A DNA stretch of 21,129 nucleotides from Bradymonadales bacterium (lineage in GTDB: Bacteria; Myxococcota; Bradymonadia; REDH01), in the NCBI GenBank assembly GCA_947483645.1, contig CANKLS010000021.1, positions 1 to 21,129 on the forward strand. Reading direction: 5' to 3'. How positions within the stretch are numbered: the stretch's first letter is position 1; each line of letters opens with the position of its first letter. Of this stretch, positions 15,469 through 21,129 are shown one piece after another. A model generated the notes under the pieces. That model was given only the letters and a program-made list of their open reading frames with translations, did not search any database and was not told the DNA's origin. A program made the position numbers and the translations under genes.

Positions 15469-16485
15469 TCAAACAGGGCGAGTGCCCAAGGCGCCTGCAG
15501 GTGCGAGACGGGGCAGGAGCAGCGGGATCTGTGCGCTCTCTGCAGATGCGGCGAGGCGCTCGGTAGGTTCGAGACCTGCTGCAAAGGCCACCACAATGTC
15601 GCCGCCGCCGGCTCCTGAGGGCTTGGCGACCCAGCCGGCGCGGGCGGCGACCTCGATGCAGCGCTCGACCGACTCGCTCATGATGGGCAGCGAGGCGGCG
15701 GCGGAGAGGGCCCGCTCGGCCTCGGCGAAGCGGGCGACGAGGGTGAGGAAATCGCTGAGGTTGCCGGCGACAATCGCGGCCACCGATGCTTCGGCGGCCT
15801 CCGCCATGGTGGCGAGCGCGGACTCGACGCCAGGCAGCGCGGCATCGCGGGCGGCCGCCAACGTGGCGAGCATGGTGCGGGTGTTGGCAGCTTCGCCCGC
15901 GTGGAGCACGGCGATGCGGAGGCCGGGCGGGAGCTGGAGCGGAGCCACGGAGAGGCCGGCGGGGCCGCGGTGCATCGCAGCGAGGCCGCCGAATAGCGAG
16001 GTCTCCACATCGACGCCCGAGCCGGCCCCCTTCTGGAAGCGGCGGTGGGCGGCGTGGGCGAGGGCGGCGAGGCGCTGGTCGTGCAGGCCGGCGAGGCGGC
16101 CGAGCGCAACGGTGAGGGCGGCGGCGGCGGCGGCGCTGGAGCCGAAGCCGAACTTGAGGCCGGTGGTGGCGTCGATGAGGTCGGGGCTGGCGAGCTTCAA
16201 TGTGCCGGTGAGCGGAGCCACGGCGGCGCCAGCCTCGGTGAGGGTGGCGACGACGGCGGCGAGCAGGGCTGTCTCTGCGCGGTCAGCGGTGGCATCGGTG
16301 AGGAGCAGGTTGCCGGCCCACAGGTCGGAGGTGACCGTGAGGGAGGCATCGCTGGGCGCGTAGTCGAGGTGAAGGCCCCGATCGACCGCCTGGACGATGG
16401 AGGGGGCGCCATCGAGCACCGCATACTCGCCCATCCAAATGAGCTTGCCGGGGGCGAAGAGGTGGGCGTTCATCGAACCGTTCAC
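15469..16485 (-). CDS. Phosphomevalonate kinase (GHMP family)
   Basis: Predicted to phosphorylate mevalonate 5-phosphate to the 5-diphosphate. The 338-residue GHMP kinase has motif 1 APGKLIWMGEYAVLDGAPS (11-29), the ATP loop KFGFGSSAAAAAAL (111-124), GSGVDVETSLFGG with Asp159 (155-167), and motif 3 KPSGAGGGDIVVAF (288-301). GEYAVL with GAP and the context between the other pathway enzymes favour phosphomevalonate kinase over mevalonate or homoserine kinase. GTG at 16485 overlaps the TGA of the upstream SGNH gene (GTGA), which suggests coupling. ATG at 16473 is an alternative start closer to the family N-terminus. Confidence 0.88.
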   Translation of the reverse strand: MNGSMNAHLFAPGKLIWMGEYAVLDGAPSIVQAVDRGLHLDYAPSDASLTVTSDLWAGNLLLTDATADRAETALLAAVVATLTEAGAAVAPLTGTLKLASPDLIDATTGLKFGFGSSAAAAAALTVALGRLAGLHDQRLAALAHAAHRRFQKGAGSGVDVETSLFGGLAAMHRGPAGLSVAPLQLPPGLRIAVLHAGEAANTRTMLATLAAARDAALPGVESALATMAEAAEASVAAIVAGNLSDFLTLVARFAEAERALSAAASLPIMSESVERCIEVAARAGWVAKPSGAGGGDIVVAFAAGLEPTERLAASAESAQIPLLLPRLAPAGALGTRPV

Positions 16486-17510
16486 TCGGGCTCGGCGCCC
16501 TTCAAATGAGGGGTCACAAACTCGGCAATAGGCAGACGCATCGCACCCGTACCAGCCTGATTCGGGTGCACATTGTCTTTGAAGTGAGCATCGTCTGCGA
16601 TGGCATCGAGGTCGAGCAGCGGATTCCCTTCGGTGGTCCGTCTCAGCTCGGCGAGGTAATCGTCGTAGCTCCAGACAGCCCCCTCTTTCACCACATCTTT
16701 GAGCGGCATGTTGATGAAGAGCACGCGAGCACCCGCAGACTCCGCGAACTGCTGCAGGTGGCGCAATGCAAGAAACTGAGCTTCTTCGCGTTGCTGGCGG
16801 CGGAACGAGCTAAGTAGCATCTCGGGTGGCCGATCCGGTGCCGACGGCTGCGCCAGCCCATAAGCACGGCCCGCAGATGCCCCTTTGAAGAACCGCGCCA
16901 CAGTGTTGAAGGTGTGGGCGTTGATCGGGTGGCCACCCTTTCGGATGAGCATGATATGCTCGTTGCGCCACATGGCGACCGCATCGCCACGCAGAATGGG
17001 GCCGCCGACCACCGACCCGTCCACCGAGTGGATCAGGTGATTGTTCCACGACGAAAGCGATATCGGTCCAAGTGTGATGACCACCAACTTGGGCTTGAGG
17101 GTGGGTATGAACAGCCGAGAACCGAGGAGGTCTGCCATGACTGTGTTTCCACCGGGCACCGAGACATTGAGCGCACGGATGCCGCGCGCTCGCAAATCCT
17201 TCACATCGACCCAGGTGTCGCCCTGCGAGCTACCGAAGAAGAGGACATCGACTGGTCCGGTCTCACCGTAGGCGGCGGCCTCTGTGACAATTTTGGCGAG
17301 GCGATCGTTGCCCCACTTTCCACCCTCAGGGATGAGGTCACCGAGTGAGGTGTGCAGGAGCGCCTCGACGAGCAACATCCCCAACAGCAGCCAGCCCCAG
17401 ATCCGGAGTGGCCGGGTGTCGCCCAGCGCAAAGGTGTTAGAACTGGAAGTAGATGAAGGTTGCACTGCCAGAACCGCCGAAGAGGAAGATGAGGGCAAGG
17501 AGCGTTGCAT
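16482..17510 (-). CDS. SGNH/AlgJ-like hydrolase-fold protein, partner of MBOAT
   Basis: A 342-residue membrane-anchored protein. A single hydrophobic segment (about 37-53) is followed by an extracytoplasmic domain with a GDSL/SGNH block I-like motif VLFFGSSQGDTW (89-100) and a block V-like DNVHPNQAG (312-320, His315). This combination next to an MBOAT gene is typical of two-component O-acyltransferases such as AlgI/AlgJ or DltB/DltD, where the MBOAT moves the acyl group over the membrane and the SGNH protein transfers it. The target is unknown. The ATG at 17510 would overlap the MBOAT gene by 74 bp and has no Shine-Dalgarno; GTG at 17465 is an alternative. GC content is clearly lower than in the flanking kinase genes. 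Confidence 0.78.
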   Translation of the reverse strand: MQRSLPSSSSSAVLAVQPSSTSSSNTFALGDTRPLRIWGWLLLGMLLVEALLHTSLGDLIPEGGKWGNDRLAKIVTEAAAYGETGPVDVLFFGSSQGDTWVDVKDLRARGIRALNVSVPGGNTVMADLLGSRLFIPTLKPKLVVITLGPISLSSWNNHLIHSVDGSVVGGPILRGDAVAMWRNEHIMLIRKGGHPINAHTFNTVARFFKGASAGRAYGLAQPSAPDRPPEMLLSSFRRQQREEAQFLALRHLQQFAESAGARVLFINMPLKDVVKEGAVWSYDDYLAELRRTTEGNPLLDLDAIADDAHFKDNVHPNQAGTGAMRLPIAEFVTPHLKGAEPE

Positions 17511-18861
17511 AGAAGAGGGCGCGGAGGGGGGCGGGCCAACGGTCGAAGATGACGTGAGAGCCAGACCGGTACTGCGGGATGTCTACGAGGAGGAGGAGGA
17601 GGCCGTATACCGCGACGGGAACGAAGGTGAGAGGGTGCAGCCCGTTCCAAGCGGTGAAGATGCGTTGGATGATGGTGCTGGCGGTGGCGAAGTCCGGGGC
17701 GCGGAAGAAGATCCAGGCGAAGGCCACAAGGTGGAAGGTCACCAGCCCCTTGAAGAGGAAGGCAGGCCACTGGCGCTGAGAGGTGGGGCGGGGCGGCTCT
17801 TTGATGCCGCGGAGGCCCATCCAGTACTTATGGATTGCAAGATAGATGCCGTGCAGGCCGCCCCAGATGACGAAGTTCCAGGAGGCGCCATGCCAGAGGC
17901 CGCCGATGAGCATGGTGATGAAGTTGTTGCGGTAGGTGGCGACGGTACCGTTCCGGCTGCCACCGAGCGGGATGTAGAGATAGTCGCGGAGCCAGGAGGA
18001 GAGGGAGATGTGCCAGCGCCGCCAGAACTCCGTGATGGAGCTAGAGAGATAGGGCTGGTTGAAGTTGATCATGAGGTCGATACCAAAGAGCTTGGAGACG
18101 CCGCGGGCGATGTCGCTGTAGCCCGAGAAGTCGCCGTAGATCTGGAAGGCGAAGAGATAGACGGCGCGGAGGAGCTGTGCGCCGTTGAACTGGAGCGGTT
18201 CGGAGAAGGAGGCCGCGACTGTGCTTGCGATTGCATCGGCGATGACCAGCTTCTTGAAGAGGCCGATGAGGATGAGGAGGAGCCCTTCGGAGATGCAACG
18301 TGCGTCGACCTTCCGCTCGTTGACGAAGACGGGCAGCATGTTGGCGGCGCGCTCGATGGGGCCTGCGACGAGCTGTGGAAAGTAGGCGACGAAGCTCAGG
18401 TAATGGAGCAGGCTGCGGGTGGGCTGGATGGTGCCGCGGTAGGCGTCGATGGTGTAGGACATCGACTGGAAAGTGTAGAAGGAGACACCGACAGGCAGGA
18501 CGATCCGCAGCGTGGGGAGGTGGGCCTCGAAGCCGAAGGTATCGAGGAGCGTTGCCGCGGAATCGATGAAGAAGTTGAAATACTTGAAGAAGCCTAAGAT
18601 CGTCAGGTTGACGACCATGCTGATGATGAGCCAGCGCTTGCGACGAGGGTCGCCGACGACATGGTCGACGATGCGGAGCGCCATCGCGTAGTCGATGACG
18701 GCGGAGAAGCTGAGCAGGAGCAGGAAGCGCCAGTCCCACCAACCGTAGAAGACGAAGCCTGCGACCAGGAGCAGCAGGTTCTGCCCGCGCATGCGCAGGC
18801 TGTAGTAGAGCGGCAGCACCACCGCCATGAAGGCGAGGAAGGTGAAGCTGTTGAAGAGCAT
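17437..18861 (-). CDS. MBOAT-family O-acyltransferase (AlgI/DltB-like)
   Basis: A 474-residue polytopic membrane protein of the MBOAT family. It starts MLFNSFTFLAFMAVVLPLYY, the characteristic AlgI-type N-terminus. It also has FVFYGWWDW, LPVGVSFYTFQSMSYTIDAYRG (122-143), FPQLVAGPI, YGDFSGYSDIARG, RRWHISLSSWLRDYLYIPLGGSR (281-303) and GGLWHGASWNF with the invariant His324. It transfers acyl groups to polysaccharide or another envelope acceptor; the acceptor cannot be predicted. It starts 9 bp after mvaD and overlaps the SGNH gene, so it is within the mevalonate operon. Its base composition is closer to 55-60% GC than the flanking 70-80%. Confidence 0.93.
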   Translation of the reverse strand: MLFNSFTFLAFMAVVLPLYYSLRMRGQNLLLLVAGFVFYGWWDWRFLLLLSFSAVIDYAMALRIVDHVVGDPRRKRWLIISMVVNLTILGFFKYFNFFIDSAATLLDTFGFEAHLPTLRIVLPVGVSFYTFQSMSYTIDAYRGTIQPTRSLLHYLSFVAYFPQLVAGPIERAANMLPVFVNERKVDARCISEGLLLILIGLFKKLVIADAIASTVAASFSEPLQFNGAQLLRAVYLFAFQIYGDFSGYSDIARGVSKLFGIDLMINFNQPYLSSSITEFWRRWHISLSSWLRDYLYIPLGGSRNGTVATYRNNFITMLIGGLWHGASWNFVIWGGLHGIYLAIHKYWMGLRGIKEPPRPTSQRQWPAFLFKGLVTFHLVAFAWIFFRAPDFATASTIIQRIFTAWNGLHPLTFVPVAVYGLLLLLVDIPQYRSGSHVIFDRWPAPLRALFYATLLALIFLFGGSGSATFIYFQF

Positions 18862-18870
18862 GTGGGTTCT

Positions 18871-19872
18871 CTACCCGTGGACAAGGTGGGCGCCCGCAGC
18901 GGGCGAAGTCACGATGGTTCGCAGCACGCCGGGGGTTGCCTCCAGCGCGCGAACGACGGCTGACACATCGTCTGCGGGCGTAAATACCTTCACATGGGGG
19001 CCGGCGTCGATGGTAAAAAAGACGGGGCGTCCGCCGGCGCGGAGGCGACGGACCTCGTGGATGACCTCGACCGTGGCGCCGCGCCAGTAGAGCACGCCCG
19101 GGTCGGCGGCGATGGCGCTGGCATGCATACGGAGGGCGCTGGCCTCGGCGATCCGGGCAAGGTGGTCGAAGTCGCGGGCCGCGATGGCGGTCATCGCGCT
19201 CTGCACGTCGGGTTCGACCGTCTCGATCCAGGCCGGGTAGTAGGGCGAGGTGCGCTCGGTGAGGTTCATGCCGTCGGTAGAGGCCACCTCTTTCTCGCCT
19301 TCGACGGTGACGGCGATGACGACGCGGAGGTCCCAGTGGTGCTCGTCGAAGAGGGGCTCTGCGAAGGCGTCGGTGCCGTCTGCGCGGGTGCCGGCATGCA
19401 TGCGGGCGAAGCCGCCGAAGAGGCTGCGGGCGGCAGAGCCGGAGCCCTCGCGGGCAAGGGCCGAGAGCTGGGGCAGGGAGAGGTGGAGGCCGGCCGCTTC
19501 GGTCGCCGCGAGGGCGAGGGCAGCGAAACCACTCGAGGAGGAGGCGAGGCCGGCGGCGGTAGGGAAATCGTTGGTCGAGACGATGCGAGCACCGCCGAGC
19601 GCGGCGCGGGCGGCGGGGCCCTGCTCGAGCGCAACGAGGTCGCGGACCCGGTCGAGGAGGGTGGCGACGCGGAGCCGTTTGGCGGCGGGGACGGCCAGGC
19701 CATTGAGCTCGAGCGTGTCTTCTTCGGCGCCGAAGGTGAGGTTGGTGCGGGTAGTGACCGGCCCAAGGGTGAGGCTGAGGCTGCCGGCCGCGGGCAGGTT
19801 GAGCCGGCTGTCGCGCTTGCCCCAGTACTTCACGAGGGCGATGTTGGGGTGGGCGACCACAGAGGCGTGCAT
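18871..19872 (-). CDS. mvaD: Diphosphomevalonate decarboxylase
   Basis: Converts mevalonate 5-diphosphate to isopentenyl diphosphate with ATP. The 333-residue GHMP-fold protein has PNIALVKYWGKRD (9-21), STNDFPTAAGLASSSSGFAAL (99-119), GSGSAARSLFGG (143-154) and TIDAGPHV with the catalytic Asp at about 289, all hallmarks of this enzyme. ATG at 19872 shares one base with the TGA stop of mevalonate kinase (TGATG), so translation is coupled. It lies 9 bp before the MBOAT gene. Confidence 0.96.
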   Translation of the reverse strand: MHASVVAHPNIALVKYWGKRDSRLNLPAAGSLSLTLGPVTTRTNLTFGAEEDTLELNGLAVPAAKRLRVATLLDRVRDLVALEQGPAARAALGGARIVSTNDFPTAAGLASSSSGFAALALAATEAAGLHLSLPQLSALAREGSGSAARSLFGGFARMHAGTRADGTDAFAEPLFDEHHWDLRVVIAVTVEGEKEVASTDGMNLTERTSPYYPAWIETVEPDVQSAMTAIAARDFDHLARIAEASALRMHASAIAADPGVLYWRGATVEVIHEVRRLRAGGRPVFFTIDAGPHVKVFTPADDVSAVVRALEATPGVLRTIVTSPAAGAHLVHG

Positions 19873-20786
19873 CAGGAATCCGTCACGGGTTGGAGATGGG
19901 CTTCAAAGGTGGCGCGCGCCAACGGCGCAAGTGCTGAAGCGACAGCAGGCGCGGTCTCGTCTGTCACGAGCGCGACCATGCAGCCGCCGCCGCCGGCACC
20001 GGTGAGCTTGGCGCCGAGCGCGCCGGCCGTGCGGACAGCATGTACGGCCGCATCGAGGGAGGCGGTGGAGACACCGAGCGCCGACAGGAGGCCATGGTTG
20101 AGGTTCATCAGGCGGCCGACCGCGGCATGATCGCCGGCGGTGAGCGCCGACTCGGCCTCGGCCACCAGCGCGCCAATGTCTGCGCAGAGGGCGCGGGCCA
20201 CAGGGTGGGCTTCGCGGAGGGCTGCGACAGCGGCAACCATGCGGCCGGTGTCGGCGCCCGCCTCGACCTGGGCGACCAGAAGGCGGAAGTGGCCGCCGAG
20301 CGCGACGGGGCGCATGCGGGGTGGGTTGCCGCGGACAAAGTGCATCAGGCCGCCGTGGATGGCGACCGCGTGATCGAGGCCCGATGGGTTGCCGTGGAAG
20401 ACCCGCTCGGCGGCCATCGCAGCCTCGAAGAGCTGGTCGGGCGTGAGCAGGTGGCCGGCAGCATCGGCAAGGGCGCGGGCCGAGGCGACGGCCATGGCGG
20501 CGCTGCTGCCGACGCCCGCGCCTGCGGGGAGCGAGGCGTCGAGGTGGAGGTCGTAGCCGGAGGCGTCGAAGGGGAGGGCGTCGCGGAGGGCGCGGAGGGC
20601 GGCGGCGACCCGGTGGTCGGCGTCGCCGGCAACATCGATGGACCAGGCGGGCACGGTGAGGCGCGCAGCCGTGCGGCCGGTGACGGTGGCCGAGACGCCA
20701 ACGGTGAGGGCTGCGGCGAGCGCCGGCTCTCCGTAGACCACCGCGTGCTCGCCAAAGAGCAGCAACTTTCCGTGAGCAAAGGCCAT
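19872..20786 (-). CDS. Mevalonate kinase
   Basis: First gene of the mevalonate operon; phosphorylates mevalonate at C5. The 304-residue GHMP kinase shows motif 1 AHGKLLLFGEHAVVYGEPAL (4-23), the ATP loop PAGAGVGSSAAM (87-98), GNPSGLDHAV with catalytic Asp138, and motif 3 KLTGAGGGGCMVAL (260-273). GEHAVVYG with GNPSGLD is specific for mevalonate kinase. ATG at 20786 is chosen since an AGAGGGGG box lies just upstream and the protein then starts with the conserved strand; an earlier in-frame ATG at 20825 adds unrelated residues and overlaps the intergenic dyad. Confidence 0.95.
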   Translation of the reverse strand: MAFAHGKLLLFGEHAVVYGEPALAAALTVGVSATVTGRTAARLTVPAWSIDVAGDADHRVAAALRALRDALPFDASGYDLHLDASLPAGAGVGSSAAMAVASARALADAAGHLLTPDQLFEAAMAAERVFHGNPSGLDHAVAIHGGLMHFVRGNPPRMRPVALGGHFRLLVAQVEAGADTGRMVAAVAALREAHPVARALCADIGALVAEAESALTAGDHAAVGRLMNLNHGLLSALGVSTASLDAAVHAVRTAGALGAKLTGAGGGGCMVALVTDETAPAVASALAPLARATFEAHLQPVTDS

Positions 20787-20806
20787 GCCCCCTCTTGCCA
20801 CGGAGC

Positions 20807-20833
20807 GGCCCGCATGTGCAAACAAAGCGGGCC
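20807..20833. promoter_or_regulatory. 7-13-7 inverted repeat in divergent intergenic region (putative operator)
   Basis: GGCCCGC (20807-20813) and GCGGGCC (20827-20833) are perfect inverted arms around 13 bases. They lie in the 68-bp gap between mevalonate kinase (minus strand) and the EVE-domain gene (plus strand). Two divergent promoters must fit here, so a protein-binding operator is plausible. A leader hairpin on either transcript is the alternative. No T run makes it a terminator. Confidence 0.4.
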
Positions 20834-20854
20834 AAAAACTGCGATGGAGCCGCG

Positions 20855-21129
20855 ATGAAGTTCTGGTTGATGAAGAGCGAGCCCGATGTCTTTTCCTTCG
20901 ATGACCTGATGGCTCGGCCCGCCAGGACGGAGCCGTGGGATGGCGTGCGCAACTATCTGGCGCGCAACCATATGATGGCGATGAAGCAGGGCGACCTCAT
21001 CCTCATCTACCACTCGAACTGTGCGCCGCCCCATGTGGCCGGCATCGCGACCGTTGCGAAGGAGGCCTACCCCGACAGCAGCGCCTGGGATCCGGCCTCG
21101 GACTACTTCGACCCCAAGTCGCCGGCCGA
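20855..21129 (+). CDS. EVE-domain protein, N-terminal part (cut by window end)
   Basis: The open frame starts at ATG 20855 with GGAG 5 bases upstream and runs off the window. Its start MKFWLMKSEPDVFSFDDL, then WDGVRNYLARNHM and GDLILIYHSNC, is the classic beginning of small EVE-domain (thymocyte nuclear protein 1-like) proteins. Members of this family bind modified bases in nucleic acids. The complete protein is usually about 140-160 residues, so roughly half is visible. It is divergent from the mevalonate operon. Confidence 0.9.
   Translation, partial: MKFWLMKSEPDVFSFDDLMARPARTEPWDGVRNYLARNHMMAMKQGDLILIYHSNCAPPHVAGIATVAKEAYPDSSAWDPASDYFDPKSPA

Noticed and set aside
1..21129. tRNA, rRNA, CRISPR array, transposon or phage genes
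   Set aside because: None seen: no cloverleaf or CCA-ended candidates, no regularly spaced repeats outside the histone-like coding repeat, and no transposase or integrase motifs.

Overview
This is a GC-rich bacterial chromosomal window, tightly packed, with 16 complete genes, the tail of one more at the left edge and the head of one more at the right edge. Several features together suggest a member of the Myxococcota or a close 'deltaproteobacterial' relative. These are a secreted DUF2330 protein with a MYXO-CTERM-like C-terminal sorting tail, a lysine/alanine/proline histone-H1-like protein, a bacterial mevalonate pathway, a GspE/PilB-type ATPase and a LuxE/LuxC pair without luciferase. That placement is inferred from gene content only. 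No rRNA, tRNA, CRISPR array, insertion sequence or prophage is visible.

Left part (1-5.3 kb): the last codons of etfB are followed by etfA (electron transfer flavoprotein). A terminator hairpin and the convergent ssb gene come next. A 258-bp non-coding stretch leads to an EamA-type transporter, then a LuxE-like acyl-protein synthetase and a LuxC-like acyl-CoA reductase, which together would make fatty aldehyde. Scattered over and between luxE and luxC are five copies of the 16-bp ParB-binding site parS (consensus TGTTNCACGTGAAACA). Two are perfect and three carry one mismatch. This is the most striking hidden signal: it marks a chromosome-partition centromere and so probably an origin-proximal position.

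Middle part (5.4-12.8 kb, all +): a DUF2330 surface protein, then a closely spaced run of GspE/PilB-type ATPase, Ycf46-like AAA ATPase, gpsA (glycerol-3-phosphate dehydrogenase) and a HupE/UreJ-type membrane protein. The HupE stop codon overlaps the stop codon of a convergent histone-H1-like gene (12.8-14.0 kb). That gene is built of A-K-P repeats, including a perfect 72-bp tandem duplication.

Right part (14.1-20.8 kb, all -): a six-gene operon in transcription order mevalonate kinase, diphosphomevalonate decarboxylase, MBOAT O-acyltransferase, SGNH/AlgJ-like protein, phosphomevalonate kinase and class II HMG-CoA reductase. The four pathway enzymes carry carbon from HMG-CoA to isopentenyl diphosphate; HMG-CoA synthase and IPP isomerase are not in the window. 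The MBOAT/SGNH acylation pair sits in the middle of the operon, has visibly lower GC than its neighbours, and is joined to them by very short gaps or overlaps. This suggests an inserted module that has become part of the operon. The divergent mevalonate-kinase/EVE-domain intergenic region holds a 7-13-7 inverted repeat that could be an operator. The window ends inside the EVE-domain gene.
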